NCBI RefSeq assembly: GCF_900169165.1
Contig: NZ_FXYY01000008.1
Location: 1 to 64,000 of the forward strand
DNA from: Brevibacterium linens ATCC 9172
GTDB lineage: Bacteria; Actinomycetota; Actinomycetes; Actinomycetales; Brevibacteriaceae
Direction: 5' to 3'
DNA: 64,000 nt
The position numbers were made by a program, and so were the translations under genes. Under the pieces are notes generated by a model that worked only from the letters and a program-made list of their open reading frames with translations, was not told the origin of the DNA and did no database searches. Positions 1 through 10,293 of the stretch are shown in pieces (the first letter of the stretch is position 1; the number at the start of each line of letters is the position of its first letter).

Positions 1-2
1 AT

Positions 3-53
3 GGGCAGACCGAGGTCGACCCGGTCGGGGTGGTGATGCCGCTGACCGCGTGA
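3..53 (+). CDS. C-terminal end of an unidentified protein (partial)
   Basis: An open frame enters from the window edge and ends at TGA 51-53, reading GQTEVDPVGVVMPLTA. It has the codon use of real genes here, and the AT-richer intergenic stretch after it fits a gene end. Too little is present to name a product. A frame this short could also be chance. Confidence 0.35.
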   Translation, partial: GQTEVDPVGVVMPLTA

Positions 54-123
54 TTCGTAGCCCGACCCCGCTGCTTAATACCAAGTTAAAGGAACTACCG
101 AAGAACACCACGAAAAGGGACTT

Positions 124-142
124 GACCCAAACTCCTTGGGTC
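124..142. repeat. Short perfect inverted repeat downstream of the truncated first gene
   Basis: GACCCAA and TTGGGTC face each other across 5 nt. There is no T-run after it, so it may be a weak terminator for the upstream gene or an operator. The rest of 54-270 is relatively AT-rich with no convincing gene. Confidence 0.3.
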
Positions 143-270
143 GACGCGAACTTCTGTTTCGTCCACCCTAGAACACATTGACTGTGAGAACTTCGCCTAT
201 GTCACATCGTTATCCGAATCCCGTCAGCATTCGGACAGCACCGTCCCCTATCTGGGACGATGCCGGATTG

Positions 271-771
271 TCAGGCGGCGCTGGAGTATTCGAGGAACGG
301 GCGCCACTTCTCGACGGGTTTGTCGATCCCGCGCATCCACAGCTGCCCCAGACGGGGCTCCTGCGGGAGGAAGCTGAGCTCCCACCCGATCTCGCCGAGA
401 GTGCGATTGCCCTTGCGGTTGTTGCATTCGCGGCAGCAGGCGACGAGGTTCTCCCAGGTGTTCGCTCCCCCGCGGGAGCGTGGGACGACGTGGTCGACTG
501 TGTATGCCGGTTTGGAGCAGTAGGCGCAGCGGTGGCCGTCCCGGCGCAGGACTCCCCGGCGGGAGAGTGAGACGCGACGGTTGCTCGGCGGGCGCACATA
601 GCGGGTGAGCAGGATGACGGAGGGCTGATCGAGACTCATGTGCTCGGATCTCACCGGAATGTCCTCTGCGGCCAGGACTGTCGCCTTTCCGGTCAGCACG
701 AGCACCACGGCCCGTGTGAACGGAACGATCGACAGCGGTTCGTAACCGGCGTTCAGCACGAGAGTCTTCAT
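271..771 (-). CDS. HNH endonuclease family protein
   Basis: This 166-residue protein has a C-terminal HNH zinc-nuclease module. Cys82 and Cys85 form the first CxxC, Asp93-His94 sit in the HNH core (DHVVPRSRGG), and Cys113-Cys116 (CRECNNRKGN) complete the zinc site. The N-terminal ~70 residues match the usual actinobacterial single-domain HNH protein found outside phages. Such proteins are predicted to cut DNA, but the cellular role of this lineage is not established. ATG 771 is preceded by a GAGGGGCGAG-type ribosome site. A hairpin with a T-run lies between this start and the next upstream gene (834-863). Confidence 0.85.
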   Translation of the reverse strand: MKTLVLNAGYEPLSIVPFTRAVVLVLTGKATVLAAEDIPVRSEHMSLDQPSVILLTRYVRPPSNRRVSLSRRGVLRRDGHRCAYCSKPAYTVDHVVPRSRGGANTWENLVACCRECNNRKGNRTLGEIGWELSFLPQEPRLGQLWMRGIDKPVEKWRPFLEYSSAA

Positions 772-833
772 AGCTCGCCCCTCATCTTCTTCTCTACTGG
801 GCCGAAACCGGCTGCCCCGACCCCAGGGAACAC

Positions 834-863
834 AAAAGGCGCCGTGCTCATGGGCACGACGCC
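834..863 (-). terminator. Rho-independent terminator or attenuator upstream of the HNH gene
   Basis: On the minus strand GGCG-t-CGTGC pairs with GCACG-g-CGCC around a CCATGA loop and is followed by TTTTG. It lies about 65 nt before the HNH start, with only a tiny ORF upstream of it. It therefore either ends read-through from the upstream gene or attenuates the HNH gene. Confidence 0.6.
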
Positions 864-925
864 TGGGAAAGAGGGCACGGAGACAGATATGTGCTCCGCA
901 CCAGAGACTGGAGCGGCTATTCGAA

Positions 926-994
926 TTATTCGACTATGCCCCATCTGCTTTCCTTCGCATCAGCGGTCGACACCATTCGGCGCCCACCTATCAT
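926..994 (-). CDS. Possible 22-codon leader ORF
   Basis: ATG 994 to TAA 926 encodes 22 residues (starts MIGGRRMVST, ends WGIVE) just upstream of the hairpin at 834-863. No clear ribosome site precedes it, and no similarity is recognised. It is listed only because leader ORF, terminator and gene lie in attenuator order. A chance ORF is equally possible. Confidence 0.2.
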   Translation of the reverse strand: MIGGRRMVSTADAKESRWGIVE

Positions 995-1202
995 GGAACT
1001 CAATCTTTTCAAGAGTAACGCCGCGCGCGCCCGTGACCCAATTCATACTGCTCGCGTCACGGAATCTTCGGCTTGCGTTCACCGAACCGGGAGTTCAGCG
1101 CACTCCCCGAACCGGCCGCAAGCAGGCGGGTGCACGGGTGGGCGCAGGCGGGCCGGCGCAAGCAGGCGGCCGCCTCGGCGACGTTGTCGGCCGAATTGAG
1201 CA

Positions 1203-1259
1203 CATGAACTGCTTCGAAATTCATATGTGGTGATCTTGATCAGTGCGTATGAATTTCGG
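1203..1259. repeat. Dispersed inverted-repeat element, copy A
   Basis: ATTCATA at 1219-1225 and TATGAAT at 1248-1254 flank 22 nt containing GGTGATCTTGATC. About 45 of 57 positions match copy B at 32887-32943, with identical spacer length. It sits between the terminator of the NlpC/P60 gene and the HNH region. No coding potential is seen. Confidence 0.6.
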
Positions 1260-1312
1260 ACTAGCGAATGCAGGCACACCGCCGGTGCGCGCCCGACGTT
1301 TCCGGGCATACG

Positions 1313-1362
1313 AAAAGCTCCCCGTGCGACTCGAGGACCGTCGAGTCGTACGGGGAGCTTTT
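1313..1362 (-). terminator. Strong hairpin terminator of the NlpC/P60 gene
   Basis: A 22-bp stem (AAAAGCTCCCC...GGGGAGCTTTT, one mismatch) begins 13 nt past the TGA of the NlpC/P60 gene and carries A-runs and T-runs on both sides, so it can work in both directions. Confidence 0.9.
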
Positions 1363-1374
1363 CGGTGATGAAGA

Positions 1375-2193
1375 TCAGAGAACGCGGATGAAGGTGACGT
1401 TGCCCATCCAGCTGTAGCTGCGCTTCGAGGTTCCCGAGCTCGGCGAACCGGCATCGTACATCTGTCCGCCACCGGCGTAGATGCCGACGTGGCCGGGGTG
1501 CCAGATGAGGTCACCGGGCTTAGCTTCGGACTGCGAGACGATCTGGCCTGCACCCTTCTGGGCACCGGAGGTGCGGGGCAGGTTCACGCCGACGTGGCTG
1601 TAGACCCAGGAGGTGTATCCGGAGCAGTCCCAGCCGCTCGGGCTGGTTCCACCCATGACGTAGGGGGTTCCGACGCCCTTGGCCGCCCAGGCGAGGACCT
1701 GCTCAGCCTTGGATCCGTCGATGGATCCGGCGCCCTTGGAGTCGGATTCGCCCGAATCGGACGATCCGCTGTTGGCGGTGTCATCGGAGGTTCCGGCCGA
1801 CTCGTCGGAGTCAGCGGAGGTGGTTTCGACCGGCTCGGGCTTGGGCTCGGGCTTCGGGGCCGCCTCGGCGGTGATGGCCTTGCTCTCGACGCCGAAGGAG
1901 TCGGACTTCTTGTCGTCCTTCTTGCTGTTCGAGTCGTCGCCGATGGTGACGGTCTGGTTCTCGAAGTCGACCTTCTGGGTGGTCTCGGCTTCTGCGGAGA
2001 CCTTGTTCTGGTCGTCGGCACCCTGGCCGGCGGCCGGCATCACTGCGGCGGTCAGCAGACCACCGCTGGCAGCGACAACAGCTGCACGACGGCCGAAGAC
2101 GCCTGAATTGGCGTTCAGAAGTTCAGTGAGTTCGGTCAGCGGAGTCTTGACCTTGGCATCGGCGGCGCGGCGGCCATGCTGCTTAGTTGCCAC
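1375..2193 (-). CDS. Secreted NlpC/P60 (C40) peptidoglycan endopeptidase, RipA-like
   Basis: The 272-residue product has an N-terminal hydrophobic export segment (around GVFGRRAAVVAASGGLLTAA), a long Ser/Asp/Glu/Pro-rich linker with a KPEPKPEP run, and a C-terminal NlpC/P60 domain. The catalytic Cys is in GWDCSGYTSW and the His in PGHVGIY. These enzymes hydrolyse stem-peptide bonds during cell separation. I chose GTG 2193 because GAGAGGGA lies just upstream; an in-frame TTG at 2229 would add 12 charged residues ahead of the signal region and lacks a ribosome site. Tandem 11-bp repeats upstream suggest response-regulator control. Confidence 0.9.
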   Translation of the reverse strand: MATKQHGRRAADAKVKTPLTELTELLNANSGVFGRRAAVVAASGGLLTAAVMPAAGQGADDQNKVSAEAETTQKVDFENQTVTIGDDSNSKKDDKKSDSFGVESKAITAEAAPKPEPKPEPVETTSADSDESAGTSDDTANSGSSDSGESDSKGAGSIDGSKAEQVLAWAAKGVGTPYVMGGTSPSGWDCSGYTSWVYSHVGVNLPRTSGAQKGAGQIVSQSEAKPGDLIWHPGHVGIYAGGGQMYDAGSPSSGTSKRSYSWMGNVTFIRVL

Positions 2194-2318
2194 GTTTTCC
2201 CTCTCGTTCCTATTGGCAATCTCAGCCAACCGCCGCTATCGGTCCTTGGTATCTCACAGCGAGCGCGGCGCTCGGATCTCGCTGTGAAGTCGTCAGTGCG
2301 TGAACGACCTCAACAACT

Positions 2319-2355
2319 GTAACCAATCGGTGACTGATTGTCACGTTTTTGTCAC
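2319..2355. promoter_or_regulatory. Candidate MtrA-like response-regulator boxes upstream of the NlpC/P60 gene
   Basis: Two direct repeats with exact 11-bp period lie side by side: GTAACC (2319) with GTGACT (2330), and TGTCAC (2339) with TGTCAC (2350). GTAAC/GTCAC-type tandem half-sites are typical of MtrA targets in actinobacteria, which include cell-wall hydrolases. More GTAAC/GTTAC words occur at 2428, 2502, 2535 and 2579. Confidence 0.4.
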
Positions 2356-2452
2356 AACCGCCGGAGGGAAACCGTGATGTTTCCCATAAACGTGCAGGTC
2401 AGAGGCCTAAAACAGCTTGAAACATTCGTAACATTTTCTCGTTATACGACGC

Positions 2453-2484
2453 GACCCAGGGGGCGGAGATCCGCTCCCCGGGTC
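2453..2484 (-). terminator. GC-rich hairpin downstream of ideR
   Basis: GACCC...GGGTC encloses CGGA/TCCG with G-rich against C-rich flanks, giving a near-continuous 32-nt stem-loop about 145 nt past the ideR stop. There is no T-run, so termination here is an inference. Confidence 0.4.
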
Positions 2485-2627
2485 AGAGATCACAGTGATT
2501 TGTAACGAATCGCGACTCAGGCACCCGCTCCTTCGTTACCGCGGCTCGTCCTCGCCGTTATCGAGCCACCGCTTCGTCGTTACGGAACTCCAGCCTCGAG
2601 TGTGGGGAACTGAGACTTCTGTACGCC

Positions 2628-3314
2628 TCAGCTCCGGTAGGCGAAGACGTGCGAGGCAGTCTCGACCGGCAGATCGAGCACGTCCTGCGCACCGGGCACC
2701 TGCACGGTGATGTATTCGCCGTTGCGCGAGATCTCGACGTCGCTGCCCGGCAGGACGCCGGCGACCTGGAACTGCTGAAGCAGGTGAATATCGACCTGCA
2801 GGGGTTCGGCCAGCCAGGCGATCGTCAGCTTCTTCGCGCCGTCCCGACCGACCGCCGTGGCGAGGTCAATGACCTCGGTGGCCGTCGAGGCTTCGCCGCC
2901 GATGACGTCGAGGCCGGGGATCGGGTTGCCGTAGGGTCCGGTGGACGTTTCCGAAAGCAGCTTCACGAGCTTGCGCTCGACCTGCTCGCTCATCACGTGT
3001 TCCCAGCGGCAGGCCTCGTCGTGGACGAGTTCCCACTCGAGTCTGACGACATCGGAGAGAAGGCGCTCGGCCAGACGGTGCTTGCGCATGACGTCGGTGG
3101 CGATCCGACGCCCCTCCGGGGTGAGCTCGAGATGACGGTCGTTGCCGACGTGGAGCAGACCGTCGCGCTCCATCCGCGCCACGGTCTGTGACACGGTGGG
3201 ACCGGAATGATCCAGGCGCTCGGCGATGCGGGCACGCAAAGGCACGATCGACTGTTCCTCGAGCTCGATGATCGATTTGAGGTACATCTCGGTTGTATCA
3301 ATGAGGTCGTTCAC
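2628..3314 (-). CDS. ideR: Iron-dependent transcriptional repressor of the DtxR/IdeR family
   Basis: The 228-residue protein has a winged-helix DNA-binding domain (1-73), a metal-binding dimerisation domain (74-140) and a C-terminal SH3-like domain. Every metal ligand falls at the classical DtxR/IdeR position: Met10, His79, Glu83, His98, Cys102, Glu105, His106, Glu170 and Gln173. It should bind DNA when loaded with Fe(II) and repress iron uptake while sparing storage genes. Cys102 and the SH3-like domain argue against MntR. The start is GTG 3314; no strong ribosome site is visible. It reads toward the NlpC/P60 gene, ending about 430 nt before it. Confidence 0.93.
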   Translation of the reverse strand: MNDLIDTTEMYLKSIIELEEQSIVPLRARIAERLDHSGPTVSQTVARMERDGLLHVGNDRHLELTPEGRRIATDVMRKHRLAERLLSDVVRLEWELVHDEACRWEHVMSEQVERKLVKLLSETSTGPYGNPIPGLDVIGGEASTATEVIDLATAVGRDGAKKLTIAWLAEPLQVDIHLLQQFQVAGVLPGSDVEISRNGEYITVQVPGAQDVLDLPVETASHVFAYRS

Positions 3315-3578
3315 TTCTGACCAGCCACTCCACTCTTCGTCTTCAGGTCGTTTCGACCGTTTCAGGCGCTGTCACCAATTCGGGTCGCTGCGACCCTGTC
3401 CCGCCCCGCGCAGGCGAACCCGTTCGCGGCCGTTGCGATCTGGACCAATCCTATCGTGCGTTCAGCGAATCCCGTGAGTCGAGGAATCGCCTGGGTCCGC
3501 GCCCGACATCGGCCGCCGCCGGACGGCTCGGCCCGCATGGGTTTCGGCCCGTCCGCGCAGGATTGCGCACCGGCCCAC

Positions 3579-5051
3579 TCAGCCCGCGTTCGTGTAGGTC
3601 GTCTTGTGCACCGTGAAGAACTCGCGTGCCGCCCGAGCCTGCTCGCGAGGACCATAGCTCGACCCTTTCCGTCCGCCGAAGGACACGTGATAGTCCACGC
3701 CTGCCGTCGGGGCGTTGACCATGACCATCCCGGCCTGGGCGTAACGCTTGAAGTGGGTCGAATATTTCAGGGAGGTCGTGAAGATGCCGGCCGAGAGCCC
3801 GAACTCGGTGTCGTTGGCGACCGCGAGCGCTTCGTCGTAGTCGGCGACCTCGATCACCGAGGCGACCGGGCCGAAGACCTCGTCGACGTTGATCGTGTCG
3901 CCCGGTTTCGTGCCCGTGACCAGAGCCGGTGCGAGGAAGTACCCACCCGTGCCCGATTCGATGAGCTCACCGCCGGTGACTTCCCCACCCTCGGCTCGGG
4001 CCGTGGCGATGTAGCCGAGATCCTGGTCGAGCTGAGTCCGGGAGACCACGGGCCCGATGGCGATCCCTTCGGCGCGGGCATCGCCGACGGTCAGTGCCGC
4101 CATCTTCTCCTTGAGCAGTGCGACGAATTCGTCGTGCACATCGGAGGTGACGATGAGGCGGGAGGACGCGGTGCAGCGCTGCCCGGTGGAGAAGAAGGCA
4201 CCATTGATCGCGGCGTCGGCGGCCGCTTCGAGATCGGCGTCGCCGAGCACCACGAGCGGGTTCTTCCCGCCCATTTCGCACTGCACCCTGATCTGGTGGG
4301 CCGCAGCCGAGGCGATGACGGATCGTCCGACGGCGACGGACCCGGTGAAGGTTACGGCGTCGATCTTCGCCGAGGTGGTCAGGGCGTCGCCGACCACGGA
4401 ACCGGGCCCCGTGACGAGGTTGAGGACTCCGTCGGGCAGTCCCGCCTCGGCGAGGATATCGGTGAGCGCGTAGGCGCTGGCGGGGACGAGTTCGGCGGGT
4501 TTGAACACGACCGTGTTGCCGAAGGCCAGAGCCGGGGCGATCTTCCAGGCCGGGATGGCGATCGGGAAGTTCCACGGGGTGATGACGCCGATGACGCCGA
4601 TGGGTTCGTGCGTCATCTCGGCGATGAGTCCGGGGCGGACGGAGTCGACGATCTCGCCGGTATTGCGGATGGTCTCGCCGGCGAAGAACTTGAAGATCTG
4701 CGAGGCGCGCAGCACCTCGCCCTTGGCTTCGGCGAACTGTTTGCCCTCTTCCCGGGCGAGGAGGTCGCCGAGTTCGTCGGCGCGGTCGGCGATGAGGCTT
4801 CCGGCCTTGTCGAGGATCGAAAAGCGCTGCTGTGAGCCGAGGTCCGCCCAGGCGGGAGCGGCCGCACGGGCGGCATCGATCGCCGAGGCGACCGTGGCGG
4901 CATCCGCGCGAGCAAAGAGACCGATCACATCGGAGGGGTCGGACGGATTCGTGTTCGTCGATCGGTCCTCACTGGGCACCCGCCTGCCGCCGATGAGGTT
5001 GTCGAAGACCGCGTCGGGTCCGTACTGAGCAGAGGTATGGGTCGAGGTCAT
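3579..5051 (-). CDS. NAD(P)-dependent aldehyde dehydrogenase (alpha-ketoglutaric-semialdehyde type)
   Basis: A full-length 490-residue aldehyde dehydrogenase. Asn161 (TPWNFP), Glu259 (CEMGGKNP) and nucleophile Cys293 (GQRCTASSR) are all present. The C-terminal signature around FGGRKGSSYGPREQ resembles alpha-ketoglutaric semialdehyde or related aliphatic semialdehyde dehydrogenases, so oxidation of a dicarboxylic semialdehyde is likely, but the exact substrate cannot be read from sequence. ATG 5051 has AAGGAG upstream. No pathway partner adjoins it; pdxH lies just upstream on the same strand, separated by a tandem duplication. Confidence 0.85.
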   Translation of the reverse strand: MTSTHTSAQYGPDAVFDNLIGGRRVPSEDRSTNTNPSDPSDVIGLFARADAATVASAIDAARAAAPAWADLGSQQRFSILDKAGSLIADRADELGDLLAREEGKQFAEAKGEVLRASQIFKFFAGETIRNTGEIVDSVRPGLIAEMTHEPIGVIGVITPWNFPIAIPAWKIAPALAFGNTVVFKPAELVPASAYALTDILAEAGLPDGVLNLVTGPGSVVGDALTTSAKIDAVTFTGSVAVGRSVIASAAAHQIRVQCEMGGKNPLVVLGDADLEAAADAAINGAFFSTGQRCTASSRLIVTSDVHDEFVALLKEKMAALTVGDARAEGIAIGPVVSRTQLDQDLGYIATARAEGGEVTGGELIESGTGGYFLAPALVTGTKPGDTINVDEVFGPVASVIEVADYDEALAVANDTEFGLSAGIFTTSLKYSTHFKRYAQAGMVMVNAPTAGVDYHVSFGGRKGSSYGPREQARAAREFFTVHKTTYTNAG

Positions 5052-5093
5052 CGATACTCCTTCGTATTCGCGTATTCGTCGGTGAGCGCCGGT

Positions 5094-5126
5094 GATCGTC
5101 TGGCCTAGGGGTAGAGATCGTCTGGC

Positions 5127-5137
<11 letters not shown>
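5094..5137. repeat. 22-bp perfect tandem duplication at the pdxH stop codon
   Basis: GATCGTCTGGCCTAGGGGTA plus GA occurs at 5094-5115 and again at 5116-5137. The right-hand copy contains the real pdxH stop; the left copy repeats the end codons outside the gene. It looks like a recent slippage duplication. Confidence 0.85.
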
Positions 5138-7154
<2,017 letters not shown>

Positions 7155-7164
7155 CGCGACCGAC

Positions 7165-8295
7165 ATGCCTGCACACACCGTCGACAGCTCCGCCCGCGTC
7201 GGCGTCATCGGCAGCGGAATCGCCGGGGCCAGTGTTGCCTTCGGCCTCGCCTCCCGCGGGGTCGACGTCACCATCGTCGACGATGCCATGGCCGGGCAGG
7301 CGACAGCTGCCAGCGCGGGGATCATCGCACCATGGGTGTCGACGAGCACCGGTGCCTACTACGAGACGTACGCGGCGGGAGGGAACTTCTATCCGGCGTT
7401 CCTCGAGGCGCTGCGTACGCTCGGCATCCCCGACCTCGGCTATCGCAGGTCCGGTGCCCTCGTCGTCAACAACGACCCGGGGACCCTCGCCGAGGCGGCT
7501 GCGACCATCCGTTCTCGTGTCGCGCCCGCGGGGACCGTCGCGGGCGAGGTCCATGACCTCGATGCTGCGGAGCTTCGCGAGATCTTTCCGCCGATCGCTC
7601 CGGACATGACCGGACTCCTCATCACCGGAGGCGGCCGTGTCGACGGGCGGGTTCTGCGCGATGCGATCCTCACCGGAGCGCGCCTGCATGGCGCCAGAAC
7701 GGTCGCAGATTCTGCACAGGATGTCACCGCATCGAGCGCGGGCACATGGTCGGTACGCACCACCTCGGCGACGGAGGACTTCGACGCCCTCGTCATCGCA
7801 GGTGGGGCGCGGAGTGCCGAGCTCCTCGGACGACTCGGCCACGCTGTGGGGATCGTCCCTCAACGTGGTCAGCTGCTCCATCTGGAGCTGCGCGGAGTCA
7901 ACACATCGCCGTGGCCGACGATTCACCCTCTCGACCATCACTACATCACACCCTTCGACGGAGGCCGCATCGTCGCAGGCGCCACCAGGGAGGACGGGGT
8001 CGGCTTCGACGTCCGCGCCACTGCCGCCGGAACGCAGCAGGTCCTCGACGACGCGCTGCGGATCGCCCCGGGCCTCGCACAGGCTACCGTTCTCGAGACC
8101 CGCGTCGGAGTGCGCCCCATGTCGACGCGCGAGGGGGCACTGCCGTACGCGGGTGCGGTGCAGGGCGCGGACGGACTGTGGCTGGCTTCGGGATTCGGCG
8201 CCGGCGGACTCACGATGGGCCCACTCATCGGCGATGGTGTGGCCAGACTGATCCTCGGCGAAGAAGCACCGGAGATCGCCCACCTGGCTCCGTGA
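7165..8295 (+). CDS. FAD-dependent amino-acid oxidase/dehydrogenase (DAO family)
   Basis: The 376-residue flavoprotein starts with a Rossmann FAD site (VGVIGSGIAGASVAFGLA, GxGxxG) and continues through DAO-family blocks (SAGIIAPW; QRGQLLHLEL; the C-terminal SGFGAGGLTMGP). Proteins of this group oxidise amino acids or sarcosine/glycine-type amines; the substrate is not determined. It lies 10 bp after serC and is probably co-transcribed, so a role in serine/glycine-side metabolism is plausible. There is no obvious ribosome site before ATG 7165. It converges on the DUF456 gene 40 bp away. Confidence 0.8.
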   Translation: MPAHTVDSSARVGVIGSGIAGASVAFGLASRGVDVTIVDDAMAGQATAASAGIIAPWVSTSTGAYYETYAAGGNFYPAFLEALRTLGIPDLGYRRSGALVVNNDPGTLAEAAATIRSRVAPAGTVAGEVHDLDAAELREIFPPIAPDMTGLLITGGGRVDGRVLRDAILTGARLHGARTVADSAQDVTASSAGTWSVRTTSATEDFDALVIAGGARSAELLGRLGHAVGIVPQRGQLLHLELRGVNTSPWPTIHPLDHHYITPFDGGRIVAGATREDGVGFDVRATAAGTQQVLDDALRIAPGLAQATVLETRVGVRPMSTREGALPYAGAVQGADGLWLASGFGAGGLTMGPLIGDGVARLILGEEAPEIAHLAP

Positions 8296-8335
8296 GCGGT
8301 GCTCTGCCGGTGATAGCGAAGGGTCCCAGCTGCCC

Positions 8336-8833
8336 TCAGCCGAAGAAGTGGATGAGCACGCCGATGCCGAAGGTGATGGCGGCGAGCATGGCGAGGATGA
8401 ACTCGATGGCAGCGCCGAGGCCGATCGCCTTGATCGATTCCCAGCTGGAGTTCCACGCCGTCTTCCCGTCCTTGAGGCGGGCATACTCGGCGAGGTAGAG
8501 GCCGCCGACGAAGCCGATGGGCAGGCCGAGCACGGGGATGACGAAGAAGCCGATGATGGCGAGCACCCCGCCCAACAGCACCGAGGAGTTCGGCACCTGC
8601 ATGGATTTCAGCTTGCGACCGGTGAGCACGAGTGAGGCGCTCATTCCGGCCGCGACGAACACGGCGACGATGGCGAAGATGATCCACGCGGCCGGTCCGC
8701 CGATGATGATCGCCCAGATGAGCACCGCGATGGCGATGAGAATCGACCCGGGCAGCACCGGCACGATGATGCCCAGGCAGCCGACGAGGATCGCCAGGCC
8801 CACGAGCGCCGAGGTGATGATGTCAGTTGTCAC
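8336..8833 (-). CDS. DUF456 family membrane protein
   Basis: The 165-residue protein is almost entirely hydrophobic helices separated by Gly-rich turns (GCLGIIVPVLPGS near the N-terminus, FFVIPVLGLPIGFVGGLYLAE centrally, FGIGVLIHFFG at the end). This layout is characteristic of DUF456, glycine-zipper-like membrane proteins of unknown function. The start is GTG 8833. It stands alone between a convergent FAD oxidase and a same-strand MFS gene. Confidence 0.8.
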   Translation of the reverse strand: MTTDIITSALVGLAILVGCLGIIVPVLPGSILIAIAVLIWAIIIGGPAAWIIFAIVAVFVAAGMSASLVLTGRKLKSMQVPNSSVLLGGVLAIIGFFVIPVLGLPIGFVGGLYLAEYARLKDGKTAWNSSWESIKAIGLGAAIEFILAMLAAITFGIGVLIHFFG

Positions 8834-9007
8834 AGTCCGTCCGTTTCCTTTGGGCGACCCTCGAATCCCTCGCCGAGGCGGTCGACCGAAATTCTATGAC
8901 ACGAACCTCCGGGCCCGCCGAGTGCGGACCCGTTCCGAGCACCGCCGTCCACACAGACCTGACCCTGCCGAACGCCTCCCAGCGGACAAGCTGCCCGCCA
9001 GGCCTCG

Positions 9008-10285
9008 TCAGTGCCCGGTGCCGCCCGGTGGTCGGCCCTGATAGCTCAGGTGCAGCCGAATCCGCGATTTGGGATCCCGGTGGAGTCGCAGCTCCTTGGC
9101 CGTGATCATCCACAGCAGGCCCACGGCGAAGGCGATGATCCCCGAGGCGGCTCCGACGACGAGCGCCATCCGCGGTCCGAAGGCATCGGCGACCCAGCCG
9201 GCCAAGGGGGCGCCGAGCGGGGTGCCGCCCATGACGACGGCCGCGTAGATCGCCATGACTCGACCGCGGTAGTTTGCGGCAGTCGTCGTCTGCACATAGG
9301 CGTTCGCCGAGGTCATCATCGTCAGTGACGAGAAGCCGACGAAGACGAGAGAGGCGGCGAAGAGGTAGTAGTCGGGCATCAGCGAGGCCACACCCACCGC
9401 CACTCCGAAGCCGCCTGCGGCACCGAAGACGAAGCGCAGCCGGGGTTTCTCCCGCCTGGCCGAGACCAGAGCTCCGGTCACGGACCCGATGGCCATGACG
9501 GAGTTGAGCAGACCGAAGCCGCTGGCATCCTTGCCGAACTCGATCTTCGCCATCGTCGCCGTGTAGATGTTGAAGTTGAATCCGAAGGTCGCGATGACGA
9601 ACAGCACGACGAGCACGACCGTGATGTCCGGGCGCCGGCGCAGGTATTTCAATCCGCCGAGCACCCCGCCCGCACCGCGCCGACCAGAGGGATGCAGCTG
9701 CGATCGGTCCAACCGCAGCAGCACGGTCAGCGTCGCCGCGAAGCCGAGCCCGCTGATGAGGAAGACGGGACCGGGGCCGATGACAGCGGTGAGCACACCG
9801 GCCACGGCCGGACCGATCATCCGAGCGCCGTTGAAGGACGCCGAATTGAGGCTGACGGCGTTCGGCAGCAGCTTCTCTCCGACGAGTTCGGAGACGAAGG
9901 CCTGCCTGGCCGGGTTGTCCAGGGTCGTGAGCATCCCGAGCGTGAACGCGAGCACGTAGACGTGCCAGAGGACGATGACGTCGGTGATGGTGAGGACGAA
10001 GAGGACGAGTCCGATGAATCCCAGTAGCGCCTGGGTGACCATGAGCAGACGCCGTTTGTCGAACTTGTCGACGAGGTTGCCCGCGAACGGGAACATGATC
10101 AGCTGCGGGCCCAGCTGCAGAGCCATGGTGATGCCCAATGCTGATGCGTTGTTGTCCGTGAGCATGGTCAGGACGATCCAGTCCTGCGCCGTGCGCTGCA
10201 TCCATGTCCCGGTGTTGGAGATCAGGGCACCGGCGAACCAGTGCCGGTAGTTCGGCTCCGACAGCGACCGGAACATCTGGGACAT
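9008..10285 (-). CDS. MFS transporter (MFS_3 / EntS-like)
   Basis: A 425-residue, roughly 12-helix transporter that opens with the MFS_3 hallmark FRSLSEPNYRHWFAGALISNTGTWMQ. The cytoplasmic loop motif appears as NLVDKFDKRRLLM, and RGRVMAIYAA lies in the second half. This subfamily includes siderophore and drug exporters, but no substrate can be assigned. It follows the DUF3027 gene after 8 bp and likely shares its transcript. A similar grouping of an MFS gene, DUF3027 and a cold-shock gene is seen in mycobacteria. Confidence 0.85.
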   Translation of the reverse strand: MSQMFRSLSEPNYRHWFAGALISNTGTWMQRTAQDWIVLTMLTDNNASALGITMALQLGPQLIMFPFAGNLVDKFDKRRLLMVTQALLGFIGLVLFVLTITDVIVLWHVYVLAFTLGMLTTLDNPARQAFVSELVGEKLLPNAVSLNSASFNGARMIGPAVAGVLTAVIGPGPVFLISGLGFAATLTVLLRLDRSQLHPSGRRGAGGVLGGLKYLRRRPDITVVLVVLFVIATFGFNFNIYTATMAKIEFGKDASGFGLLNSVMAIGSVTGALVSARREKPRLRFVFGAAGGFGVAVGVASLMPDYYLFAASLVFVGFSSLTMMTSANAYVQTTTAANYRGRVMAIYAAVVMGGTPLGAPLAGWVADAFGPRMALVVGAASGIIAFAVGLLWMITAKELRLHRDPKSRIRLHLSYQGRPPGGTGH

Positions 10286-10293
10286 CGAGTGGT

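Noticed and set aside
1079-1309. 76-codon minus-strand frame near the HNH gene
   Set aside because: It spans inverted-repeat element A and a low-complexity Arg/Pro stretch; no support for coding.
2230-2627. c-di-AMP (ydaO-type) riboswitch upstream of the NlpC/P60 gene
   Set aside because: Actinobacterial wall hydrolase genes often have one, but I do not find the conserved GAACCCG and related core segments here.
3315-3578. A gene between ideR and the aldehyde dehydrogenase
   Set aside because: Frames here are short or antisense, with no ribosome site and no recognisable protein features.
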